Assembly: GCA_021784265.1 (NCBI GenBank)
Contig: JAJXTA010000240.1
Span: 1 to 5,575 of the forward strand
Length of the DNA stretch: 5,575 bases
Source of the DNA: a bacterium
GTDB lineage: Bacteria; Verrucomicrobiota; Verrucomicrobiia; Limisphaerales; J093
Direction of reading: 5' to 3'
Shown here: positions 1-5,575 of the stretch, one piece after another
How the letters are laid out: every line of letters begins with the position of its first letter
How positions within the stretch are numbered: the first letter of the stretch is position 1
Position numbers and translations under genes: made by a program
Notes under the pieces: model-generated
What the model saw: the letters and a program-made list of their open reading frames with translations, nothing else
What the model was told of the DNA's origin: nothing
Database searches by the model: none

Positions 1-1129
1 TAATCTCGCCGATGCCGGGCACCAGCAAGTCCATCGCCGCGACGGTGGCGCCGTCGGCGTTCAGCCGCATGTAAAACGGTTTGATGGCGCGGGGAAAGTC
101 GAACACCGTCACCGGGCAACCGCAGTGCTCCTCGGTCAGGAACCGCTCATGCTCGGACTGGAGCCCCTGGCCCGCGACCACCGGGTGCTCAAAGGGGCGG
201 CCGGCGCCTTGCAGGATGGCCACCGCTTCCCCGTACGCCAAGCGCTGAAAGGGACGCTCGACCACCAACCGGAGCCGGTCGAGCAGCCCGCGGTCGATGA
301 ATTTGGCGAAGAACTCCAGGTCCTCCGCACAATGCGCCAAGGCGTGGCGCGCCATTTCCTTCACGAAGGCCTCCCCGAGGTCCATGTCCCCTTCCAGGTC
401 GCAAAAGGCCATTTCCGGCTCGATCATCCAGAACTCGGCGGCGTGCCGCGAGGTGTTCGAGTTCTCGGCTCGGAACGTCGGGCCGAAGGTATAGACGTTG
501 GAGAGGGCACAAGCAAAGGTCTCCGCCTCCAGTTGGCCGCTGACCGTCAGATACGCCGGGCGCCCGAAGAACTCCGCCGCCAACGCCTCCCCCGCCACCG
601 GGCGGGTCGTGAGCCGGAACATCTCCCCCGCCCCTTCACAGTCACTGGCGGTGATGATGGGGGTGTGGACATGGACAAAATCGCGTTCCTGGAAGAAGCG
701 ATGGACCGCGTACGCCAGCCGACTGCGCGTGCGGAAGATCGCCCCGAACAGGTTGGACCGGGGCCGCAGATGGGCGATGGTGCGCAGGAATTCCAGCGAG
801 TGCCCCTTCTTCTGGAGCGGGTAGGAAGCGTCGGCCGGGCCGACCAGTTCGATCCGGGTGGCGCGCAACTCCCAAGGCTGTCCCGCGGCGGGCGAGGGGA
901 CCAGGTCACCCTCGGCCACGACCGACGCCCCGGTGGTCAGGTGGGCCAACTCGGCGTAACCAGGCGTCGCGGCGTCCAGCACCACCTGGAGGTTGCGCAG
1001 GCACGAGCCGTCGTTGACCTCCAGGAACGAAAACCCCTTGGCGTCGCGCCGGGTCCGAATCCAGCCCTTGACGGTCAGCCCGGGCGCCGGCGCCGACGCC
1101 CCGAGTACTTGTTTGATCAGTGTCCGCAT
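1..1129 (-). CDS. asnS: Asparagine--tRNA ligase (AsnRS), C-terminus cut by window edge
   Basis: Class IIb aminoacyl-tRNA synthetase of the cytoplasm that charges tRNA(Asn) with asparagine using ATP. 376 residues are visible. Residues about 15-100 form the OB-fold anticodon-binding domain ([21 protein letters not shown] near the start). The catalytic core follows: a motif 1 region with HTPIIT at 155-160 (Pro157), then [13 protein letters not shown], the YLTVSGQL stretch, and motif 2 [11 protein letters not shown] from residue 219 followed by EFWMIEPE. The [14 protein letters not shown] signature is typical of AsnRS rather than AspRS. The frame leaves the window at PGIGEI, just before the segment leading to motif 3. 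From the usual length of about 460 residues, roughly 85-90 are missing beyond position 1. The start is secure: an in-frame TGA lies two codons upstream (1135-1133) and the N-terminus fits the family. The ribosome binding site is weak. Its presence means the organism can make Asn-tRNA directly. Confidence 0.97.
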   Translation of the reverse strand, partial: MRTLIKQVLGASAPAPGLTVKGWIRTRRDAKGFSFLEVNDGSCLRNLQVVLDAATPGYAELAHLTTGASVVAEGDLVPSPAAGQPWELRATRIELVGPADASYPLQKKGHSLEFLRTIAHLRPRSNLFGAIFRTRSRLAYAVHRFFQERDFVHVHTPIITASDCEGAGEMFRLTTRPVAGEALAAEFFGRPAYLTVSGQLEAETFACALSNVYTFGPTFRAENSNTSRHAAEFWMIEPEMAFCDLEGDMDLGEAFVKEMARHALAHCAEDLEFFAKFIDRGLLDRLRLVVERPFQRLAYGEAVAILQGAGRPFEHPVVAGQGLQSEHERFLTEEHCGCPVTVFDFPRAIKPFYMRLNADGATVAAMDLLVPGIGEI

Positions 1130-1143
1130 GGCTCATCGGGCCC

Positions 1144-1166
1144 GCCGATGGGGTACGGCCATCGGC
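1144..1166 (-). promoter_or_regulatory. Hairpin in the asnS leader
   Basis: A perfect 8-base inverted repeat (GCCGATGG / CCATCGGC) with a 7-base loop sits 14 bases upstream of the asnS start codon, inside the probable 5' leader. It could affect translation or transcript ends, or be chance in GC-rich DNA. It has none of the length or conserved elements of a T-box leader, so no tRNA-sensing role is claimed. Confidence 0.25.
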
Positions 1167-1255
1167 CACAGGTGTGCTGCATCATTTGCCCGCCCAATCT
1201 TCGAGAATCACCGCCCGCGTCAAGGCCAAACGGCGGGGCGGCCGGCCCCTCCCCC

Positions 1256-1642
1256 CTACGCCCCGGCGGCGGGGAACTCACTCAGACTCAAAGTGTTCCC
1301 GTCCGGATCCTTGAACCACGCCACCTGCGCGCCGCTGGGGAAAACGCAGACGCCCGCTTCGTCCTGGCTTAAACCGGGATAGCGTTCGAACACGACCCCT
1401 TTTTCGACCAGCGCTTGCATCTCCGCCCGCAACGCGGGCACCTCCCAGCCCAAAACCGTGTGTTTGGCCGGCCAGAGTTCCCCGACCTCCGTCACCCGCA
1501 GCCTCGTGCCGTGCCCATCGAACACGAGGGCAAAACCTTGATCGACCAAGAGCCGTAGCCCCAGAACCCCCTCGTAAAACGCCCGGGCTCGCCCGAGGTC
1601 GCGGGCGGCCAGAAAGGCAACCAGCTTCGCCTTGCCTAACAT
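1256..1642 (-). CDS. VOC-superfamily (glyoxalase/bleomycin-resistance fold) protein
   Basis: 128-residue single-domain protein of the vicinal oxygen chelate superfamily, probably cytoplasmic; substrate unknown. The first beta-alpha unit reads KLVAFLAARDLGRARAFYEGV from residue 6, matching the family pattern of a strand followed by D-L-x-R-x-x-x-FY. The second half has the LGWEV strand (64-68) and ends with FKDPDGNTLSL (110-120), the hallmark VOC C-terminal motif. By my alignment, the three positions that usually hold metal ligands are Val8, Val63 and Ser119 instead of His/Gln, His and Glu. A classical metal-dependent glyoxalase I or dioxygenase role is therefore unlikely; a binding or metal-independent role is possible. 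The reading frame stays open to 1909, but the upstream part looks non-coding (Arg/Ser-rich) and overlaps the next gene, so I chose the Met at 1642, where the VOC domain starts. It follows the small membrane protein gene by 23 bases and is probably in one transcript with it. Confidence 0.87.
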   Translation of the reverse strand: MLGKAKLVAFLAARDLGRARAFYEGVLGLRLLVDQGFALVFDGHGTRLRVTEVGELWPAKHTVLGWEVPALRAEMQALVEKGVVFERYPGLSQDEAGVCVFPSGAQVAWFKDPDGNTLSLSEFPAAGA

Positions 1643-1665
1643 GGAATCACCGCGACGACACCACC

Positions 1666-1872
1666 TCAGCACGGCCTCCCGCCCAACAGCCGGGCGGGGA
1701 GGAAGAGCACGGCTCGAATCAGGGCGAACAGCGCGCCAAAAACGATGCCCACGAGCCGAACCGGAAGCGACACTAGCCAAACAACGGGGAAGAGCGCCAA
1801 GGCGAGGAGCGCCACGGGCCAGCAGAGCACAAACAGAATGCACCAACCGACGAAGAGAATCAGCGCTTTCAT
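1666..1872 (-). CDS. Small hydrophobic (membrane) protein, function unknown
   Basis: 68-residue protein that I do not recognise as a named family. It starts MKALILFVGWCILFVLCWP and is almost entirely hydrophobic: one membrane segment at about residues 3-36 (possibly a hairpin, with prolines at 19, 29 and 37) and another at about 40-60, separated by SLPVR. Its few charges are Lys2 and arginines at 39, 53, 61 and 66, the last two in a basic tail. By the positive-inside rule, both ends and the central turn may contact the cytoplasmic face. The Trp/Pro pattern and absence of random Arg/Gly/Ala stretches make it look more like a real protein than the other short frames here. The ATG at 1872 has only a poor ribosome binding site (GGCAGG directly before it). 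The gene lies 23 bases upstream of the VOC gene on the same strand. A chance reading frame remains possible. Confidence 0.65.
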   Translation of the reverse strand: MKALILFVGWCILFVLCWPVALLALALFPVVWLVSLPVRLVGIVFGALFALIRAVLFLPARLLGGRPC

Positions 1873-2081
1873 CCTGCCGGTACTTTCCCATCTCCGCCGC
1901 GAAAGTCAACCGCGCCGCGCCCGCGGGTCACGCACGCGAGCCTTCCGTGCCGGCGCGCTACCCAACCAGCCCCACCGGCGCGCCCGACCGCCGCCGAGCG
2001 GAGACAGAAGCGCCTCGCCCCCCGCCCCATCGCGCCGACGCGATCCCCCACCTGCCCGGGCCGTAACTGCTCCGGTGTGAG

Positions 2082-2099
2082 GCAGACCCGAGGGTCTGC
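2082..2099 (-). terminator. Second hairpin downstream of korB
   Basis: GCAGACCC and GGGTCTGC form a perfect 8-base inverted repeat with only 2 bases between the arms (effectively a 7-pair stem with a 4-base loop). It lies about 85 bases past the korB stop and has no U-tract in either direction. A direct heptamer CTGCTCC occurs at 2067-2073 and again at 2096-2102, overlapping the hairpin's edge. It could assist termination or 3'-end protection, be a protein-binding palindrome, or be part of a dispersed repeat. Confidence 0.3.
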
Positions 2100-2126
2100 T
2101 CCACCCGCGCCCACCTGAACACCCGG

Positions 2127-2157
2127 GGGCAACGCGGCCGCGGAAACCGCGTTGCCC
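2127..2157 (-). terminator. Strong GC-rich hairpin after korB, possible terminator
   Basis: Perfect 11-base inverted repeat GGGCAACGCGG / CCGCGTTGCCC around a 9-base loop, 27 bases past the korB stop codon. The position suits transcription termination or mRNA 3'-end stabilisation for the korAB transcript. There is no run of U after the stem, so it is not a classical intrinsic terminator. Both arms are immediately flanked by the same hexamer ACCCGG (2121-2126 and 2158-2163), which also allows a small inserted palindromic element. The structure is certain; its role is not. Confidence 0.45.
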
Positions 2158-2184
2158 ACCCGGCTGGGCTCAGGAGCGTCGAGC

Positions 2185-3129
2185 CTACTTCAGGCGATCG
2201 AACGTCTTCTGGAGGATCTCCCAGCTCTTCAGCCCTTTGACCTTCGCCTGGCTCTCGGCGACGATCTGAGCTTCCTTCGCATTCTTCGTGGCCCGATCCA
2301 CCTTGTGGAAAATGCCGAAGTAACCGGGGAACGCCGCATCCGCCAGCTTGTAGGCGGCGACTTCGTCGGTCACATCATGCTCCGCGGGGACCGGGTTGAA
2401 AGCGCCCCCCTTGCGCGGGTTGGAGGCGTCAAACGCCGTCTCATAGAACTCGACGCACTCGCTCAGGCACTCGACGTAGCCAAAACCATCGTGCGCCAGG
2501 GCCGCCTCCATCATCTGCAAGACGTGGTTCGGGTTGGTGTGGGTGGTGCGGGCCACAAAGCTCGCCCCCGCCCCCAACGCTTGCTTGATCGGATTGATGG
2601 GATGGTCCACGGCGCCCCAGATGTCCGTCTTGCTCTTGAAGCCCAGCGGCGAGGTGGGGGAGGTCTGCTTCTTGGTCAAGCCATACACCCAGTTGTCCAT
2701 CACCACGTAGGTCAACTTGACGTTCTTGCGCGCCGTGTGGGTGAAGTGATTCCCCCCGATCGAATACGCGTCCCCATCCCCGCCAAAGGCGAACACGTGC
2801 AGGTCCGGCCGCGATAACGCGATCCCGGTCGCAAAGGGGAGGGTGCGGCCGTGGATGAAATGCACGCCGTGCGCCTGAACAAAATAGGGGAACCGGCTCG
2901 AGCACCCGATGCCGGCCACGATGGCGATCTTTTCCTGCCAGAGCTTGCTCTTCTCCAGCAGCTTGAAGAAGAGGGCGAGCACGGAAAAGTCGCCGCAACC
3001 CGGACACCACGTCGGATGATCGTCGGCCAATTCCTTCTTGCTCAGGGGTTTGCGCTCGGGGCTGGACACCGCCGGCGGGACCGCCACCGCGTCGTGGACG
3101 GGGGCTTCAGTCGTAAGGGAAACACTCAT
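2185..3129 (-). CDS. korB: 2-oxoacid:ferredoxin oxidoreductase, beta subunit (probably 2-oxoglutarate)
   Basis: 314-residue cytoplasmic subunit that binds thiamine diphosphate and one [4Fe-4S] cluster. With KorA it converts a 2-oxoacid plus CoA to acyl-CoA, CO2 and two reduced ferredoxins; in reverse it fixes CO2. Visible signatures: WCPGCGD with Cys42 and Cys45, GIGCSSR with Cys76, and LSEC with Cys225, together matching the four cluster ligands of archaeal and bacterial OFOR beta subunits. HGRTLPFATGIAL is at 93-105, the diphosphate/Mg motif GGDGDAYSIGGNH at 116-128, and the substrate-side loop YGLTKKQTSPTS at 149-160. The length is normal for KorB. The first 38 or so residues are a Pro/Val/Ala-rich extension before the core. 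The C-terminal FNPVPAEHDVTDEVAAYKLA favours KorB over the pyruvate enzyme, but the substrate is inferred. The start at 3129 is supported by an AGGA box six bases upstream. It is the second gene of the korAB operon. Confidence 0.95.
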   Translation of the reverse strand: MSVSLTTEAPVHDAVAVPPAVSSPERKPLSKKELADDHPTWCPGCGDFSVLALFFKLLEKSKLWQEKIAIVAGIGCSSRFPYFVQAHGVHFIHGRTLPFATGIALSRPDLHVFAFGGDGDAYSIGGNHFTHTARKNVKLTYVVMDNWVYGLTKKQTSPTSPLGFKSKTDIWGAVDHPINPIKQALGAGASFVARTTHTNPNHVLQMMEAALAHDGFGYVECLSECVEFYETAFDASNPRKGGAFNPVPAEHDVTDEVAAYKLADAAFPGYFGIFHKVDRATKNAKEAQIVAESQAKVKGLKSWEILQKTFDRLK

Positions 3130-3135
3130 GCTTAA

Positions 3136-3139
3136 TCCT
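3136..3139 (-). promoter_or_regulatory. Ribosome binding site of korB
   Basis: AGGA (within GCAGGA) lies six bases upstream of the korB ATG, in the short AT-richer gap after korA. It is the clearest Shine-Dalgarno sequence in the window and supports the start at 3129 and independent initiation on a shared korAB message. Confidence 0.6.
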
Positions 3140-3178
3140 GCGAATAGAGTTGGTTACGATTTCAAAAAGGTTTGAGTC

Positions 3179-5002
3179 TCAGAGCTTGCTTAAGCCGGCG
3201 GCCACGTTCGTTTGCACCCGCTGGACGATCTCCTTGACCTTGAACGTCAGCCCTTCGGTCTTGTTCAGCCCGGTGATGCGCGGGTCGCAGTACCGCGCCC
3301 GCAACACCGCCGCCAACTGCCCGTAGCCGTAGAGCCCCTCGTCGTTCATCTCCACCACCAGCACATGATTGAAGCCGGCGAAGAGGTTCTCCAAGCCGTT
3401 GGGCAGCGGGAAGAGGTGGCGCAGGTGAATGGCCGAGACGCTGTCCCCGTTGCTCCGCGCCCGATCCACGGCCTCTTTGATCGGCCCCTGCGTCGAGCCC
3501 CAGCCCACCAGCAACACGTTCCCTTCCGGGGCGCCGTAGAGCTTGGGCAACGGCAGGCTGGCGCCCAGCGCCTGGAGCTTCCGCCGCCGCTTGGCGGTCA
3601 TCTGCCCGTGCGTCCGCGGGGCAGCGGAGGGATGGCCGTGCTCGTCGTGCTCCAGCCCGCTGAGCACCGGGTAAACCCCGTTCAACACCCGGGTGCCCGG
3701 AGGCACGTGATGGGGAATGCCGTCCGCCGCTGCCAAATCATACGGTTTGTGCTCGGCGACCGGCGTCAGGTCCAGCGGCAATTCCTGGCAGACCTGCTCG
3801 AGCTTCGGCTCCTCGAACGCCTCGATCCGCGTGGCGATGGCTTGGTCGGTGAGAATGATCACCGGCACGCTGTACTTGCGGGCGATGTTCACCGCCTCAA
3901 TCGCCAGGTAGAAACAGTCCTCGACGTTGGCCGGCGCCAGCACCACTCGCGGGGCGTCCCCGTGACTGCCGTAACAGGCCAGGTTAAAGTCCGATTGCTC
4001 GACCGAGGTCGGCAGCCCCGTCGAGGGACCGCCCCGTTGCACGTCCACGATCACCAGCGGCACTTCCGCCATGATCCCCCACCCCAGCGCCTCGCTCTTG
4101 AGCGACAAGCCCGGACCGCTGGTCCCCGTCACCGCCACCCGCCCGGCGTAACTGGCCCCCAAGGCCATGGCAATCGAGGCAATCTCGTCTTCGCACTGAA
4201 TGAAGGTACCGCCGTACTTGGGCAACTCCCGCCGCAGCAGCTCCATGATGTCCGACCACGGCGTGATCGGATACCCCGCCCCGAACCGCACCCCGGCGGC
4301 GATCAAGCCGTAGCCGAGCGCCTCATTCCCATTCATGACCAGTTGCGCCCGGGTTTTCTTCTGGCTGTCGGCAAGGCGGAATGTCTCGAGCAGGCCCCCG
4401 AGCGAGTAGGCGTGGCCGGCGTGGAAAGCGGCCAGGGCATTGTTGACCACGCTGGGGTCCTTGCCCCCAAACCGCTCGCTCAGCAGCCGCTCCAGCTTCG
4501 GCACGTTCAAATCAAACATCTTCGCCACCAGCCCCAGCGCATAGATGTTCTTGCCTTTCTCCCGCGCCGCCCCGCCAATCGCCTCGACGGTGAGGCTGGA
4601 AATCGGCACCGCCACATGCCGGTACTCCTTCTGCCAGTCCGCGTTGGGTTCGACATGGTCGCTGTCGTAGAGCACGATCCCCCCCTTGCGCAACGAGCCG
4701 ATGTGATCCTCGTAGGAATGCTGGTAGAACGCCAGCAGCACGTCGGCCTCGTCCCCGGCGCTCAAGACCTCGCCCGACCCAATCCGCACCTGGAAAATCG
4801 AAGGGCCGCCGGAGATCGTCGAGGGGATGGTCATGAAGGTCATGACCTCCTGCTCGCTGCGCCCGGCCAGGCGGGCCAAAAAGCCGCCCAGAGCCTGGAT
4901 GCCGTCCTGGGAATTGCCGGCGATGCGGATGACGGCCTCGGGGACCCGCGTCACGCCTGGGGGCCCGCCCGCGGGCGCGACCGTGTTGGTTGAATCGCTC
5001 AT
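3179..5002 (-). CDS. korA: 2-oxoacid:ferredoxin oxidoreductase, fused gamma-alpha subunit (probably 2-oxoglutarate)
   Basis: 607-residue partner of KorB, of the usual length for fused KorA. Residues about 22-210 are the gamma domain, with IRIAGNSQDGIQALGGFLA at 25-43 in place of the more common GxGGQGI form, and VVNNALAAFHAGHAYS near its end. Residues about 220-415 are the pyrimidine-binding domain: YPITPWSD (244-251), QCEDEIASIAMALGASYAG (269-287), TGTSGPGLSLKSEALGWG (292-309) and QRGGPSTGLPT (322-332). Thr247, Glu273 and Arg323 correspond, by my alignment, to Thr31, Glu64 and Arg114 of Desulfovibrio pyruvate:ferredoxin oxidoreductase, which contact substrate or cofactor. Residues about 490-600 form the C-terminal domain, with HLRHLFPLP at 526-534. 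There is no ferredoxin-like cysteine domain, so electrons leave through the KorB cluster to a separate ferredoxin. Substrate choice (2-oxoglutarate over pyruvate or branched-chain oxoacids) rests on overall resemblance and the two-gene layout. The start fits the family, though no clear ribosome binding site precedes it. Confidence 0.95.
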   Translation of the reverse strand: MSDSTNTVAPAGGPPGVTRVPEAVIRIAGNSQDGIQALGGFLARLAGRSEQEVMTFMTIPSTISGGPSIFQVRIGSGEVLSAGDEADVLLAFYQHSYEDHIGSLRKGGIVLYDSDHVEPNADWQKEYRHVAVPISSLTVEAIGGAAREKGKNIYALGLVAKMFDLNVPKLERLLSERFGGKDPSVVNNALAAFHAGHAYSLGGLLETFRLADSQKKTRAQLVMNGNEALGYGLIAAGVRFGAGYPITPWSDIMELLRRELPKYGGTFIQCEDEIASIAMALGASYAGRVAVTGTSGPGLSLKSEALGWGIMAEVPLVIVDVQRGGPSTGLPTSVEQSDFNLACYGSHGDAPRVVLAPANVEDCFYLAIEAVNIARKYSVPVIILTDQAIATRIEAFEEPKLEQVCQELPLDLTPVAEHKPYDLAAADGIPHHVPPGTRVLNGVYPVLSGLEHDEHGHPSAAPRTHGQMTAKRRRKLQALGASLPLPKLYGAPEGNVLLVGWGSTQGPIKEAVDRARSNGDSVSAIHLRHLFPLPNGLENLFAGFNHVLVVEMNDEGLYGYGQLAAVLRARYCDPRITGLNKTEGLTFKVKEIVQRVQTNVAAGLSKL

Positions 5003-5023
5003 GAAATCAAGTCAATTAGTTTT

Positions 5024-5052
5024 ATTAAAGCTTTCACCGACCGCTCGAACAA
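5024..5052 (-). promoter_or_regulatory. Candidate sigma70-type promoter of korAB
   Basis: On the minus strand TTGTTC (5052-5047) is followed after 17 bases by TTTAAT (5029-5024), a five-of-six match to the -10 consensus; the -35 matches only three of six. It lies in the only AT-rich stretch upstream of korA and would give a 5' leader of about 15 bases. It is the best candidate by eye. Confidence 0.35.
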
Positions 5053-5465
5053 AGTTACCTCGGCTAACGCCCACGGTCGTCCCGGCGCCCGCCCGCCTCT
5101 TAAACTACCATCCCCCGGCAAGGTGTCAATGGCCAAACGCAATTCCTATTCCGTTGCCAACCAATAGGTTGCACGTTTCACCGCCCCCACCGCCCCGCCA
5201 CCCGCACGGTCTGGATTAGGCACTGTTATGGCGGCCCATCCCTGCATTAAGTCCCCGCCCATCCCCCGCGCGGCCCGGCGTTTCCGGGGGCCACCGAGGC
5301 CACGGCGAGCCGGACCCACGCCCCCCCCCAAGACCAGCGGCTCACGGCGACACCACGCGGTCGAACCGCCGCGCGTCCCAGTCGGGTCAACGACGCTTAT
5401 TCCTCACCGCCAGTGACAATCAAAACTCACCACGGCGCCGCCTTGCCTTTTCTGGCTGCCCGCCC

Positions 5466-5575
5466 CTCCTCTTTGCGTCTCTTGCGCCTTTTTGCGGCTT
5501 CCCTCCCCTTCCCCTTCGCAGGTTTTGCGCCTCCTCGCGGCTCCCCTTCCTCTTTTCGCCCTTTGCGGTTTTGCC
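5466..5575. repeat. Degenerate TTGCG-containing pyrimidine-rich repeat array, runs off the window
   Basis: The plus strand reads as imperfect units of the type CTTTGCG / CTTGCGCC / TTTTTGCGGC separated by C/T-rich spacers. Exact TTGCG occurs at 5473, 5482, 5492, 5525 and 5563, with decayed versions between (TTCGC, CTCGC, TTTCGCC). Two longer blocks, TTGCGCCTTTTTGCGGCTTC from 5482 and TTGCGCCTCCTCGCGGCTCC from 5525, align over 20 bases with few mismatches. The spacing is irregular, so it is not a simple tandem repeat. The array continues past the right edge. It has no reading frame of interest. Confidence 0.6.

Larger units (their letters stand above)
1873..2184. other. Non-coding spacer between korB and the small membrane protein gene
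   Basis: 312 bases with no credible gene. Reading frames across it are Arg/Gly/Ala-rich, and the longest minus-strand one would begin inside a hairpin. The korB-proximal part holds two GC-rich hairpins (annotated separately). The part next to the small gene must contain its promoter if it is transcribed independently. A TTGACT box at 1909-1904 resembles a -35 element, but I see no convincing -10 at the right distance. Confidence 0.7.
5003..5575. other. Non-coding region upstream of korA
   Basis: 573 bases without a credible gene; the two short frames in it are Pro/Arg-rich and lack family resemblance. Positions 5003-5060 are AT-rich and contain the likely korA promoter. A small palindrome CAACC-AATA-GGTTG lies at 5158-5171, about 155 bases upstream of korA; a regulatory role is possible but unsupported. 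A run of nine C occurs at 5321-5329. The end of the window is the TTGCG array (annotated separately). No tRNA, rRNA or CRISPR pattern was seen. Confidence 0.65.

Noticed and set aside
1235..1249. GGGGC/GCCCC inverted repeat just after the VOC stop as a terminator
   Set aside because: Only a 5-base stem in GC-rich sequence with no U-tract; too likely by chance to annotate.
125..1372. 415-codon plus-strand open frame antisense to asnS and the VOC gene
   Set aside because: Same explanation. It spans the end of one gene and the start of another on the opposite strand and shows no recognisable domain. An antisense frame to a class II synthetase recalls the Rodin-Ohno idea, but nothing here resembles a class I synthetase.
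1711..1720. GGCTCGAATC resembling a tRNA T-loop
   Set aside because: No acceptor or anticodon stems can be built around it, and it lies inside the small membrane protein gene.
1643..1909. N-terminal extension of the VOC frame up to 1909
   Set aside because: It adds 89 Arg/Ser/Ala-rich residues outside the VOC domain and overlaps the small membrane gene in another frame; Met at 1642 fits the domain boundary.
1632..2080. Plus-strand frames across the small membrane gene and spacer
   Set aside because: Arg/Pro/Ala/Ser-rich translations typical of non-coding GC-rich DNA; the minus-strand hydrophobic frame is far more protein-like.
2152..2817. 221-codon plus-strand open frame antisense to korB
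   Set aside because: Antisense shadow starting inside the post-korB hairpin, with no domain motifs.
3212..4993. 593-codon plus-strand open frame covering nearly all of korA
   Set aside because: It is exactly antisense to a clearly conserved gene. The translation is His/Arg/Gln/Pro-rich without family motifs, as expected when GC-rich codon use removes stops from the opposite strand.
5146..5416. Short frames on both strands upstream of korA
   Set aside because: About 60 residues each, Pro/Arg/Gly-rich, overlapping each other on opposite strands, without recognisable motifs or ribosome binding sites.

Overview
The window is GC-rich and all five supported genes lie on the minus strand. Read in transcription order (high to low coordinates) they are: korA (5002-3179), korB (3129-2185), a 68-residue hydrophobic protein (1872-1666), a VOC-fold protein (1642-1256) and the N-terminal four-fifths of asnS (1129 to the left edge). 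The protein sequences are clearly bacterial. The combination of a gamma-alpha fused KorA, a bacterial AsnRS, weak Shine-Dalgarno sequences and TTGCG-rich intergenic DNA made me think of Verrucomicrobiota or a neighbouring phylum. That placement is a recollection-based inference and not firm.

Right side (5003-5575): no credible gene. An AT-rich island just upstream of korA contains a plausible sigma70-type promoter. The far right edge holds a degenerate array of TTGCG-containing pyrimidine-rich units that runs off the window.

Centre (2185-5002): korA and korB form a two-gene operon with a 49-base gap. Together they encode a two-subunit 2-oxoacid:ferredoxin oxidoreductase, most likely acting on 2-oxoglutarate. 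KorA carries the gamma and alpha domains. KorB carries the thiamine diphosphate site and one [4Fe-4S] cluster. No ferredoxin gene is in the window. Two GC-rich hairpins follow korB; the first is directly flanked by a 6-base direct repeat.

Left side (1-1872): the small membrane protein gene and the VOC gene are 23 bases apart and probably co-transcribed. asnS follows after a 126-base gap that contains a hairpin just upstream of its start. asnS is cut by the window edge, not broken.

This is mostly ordinary housekeeping sequence and I see no convincing new system. The best leads are the direct-repeat-flanked palindrome after korB, the TTGCG array, and the unrecognised small membrane protein paired with a VOC protein that lacks the usual metal ligands.
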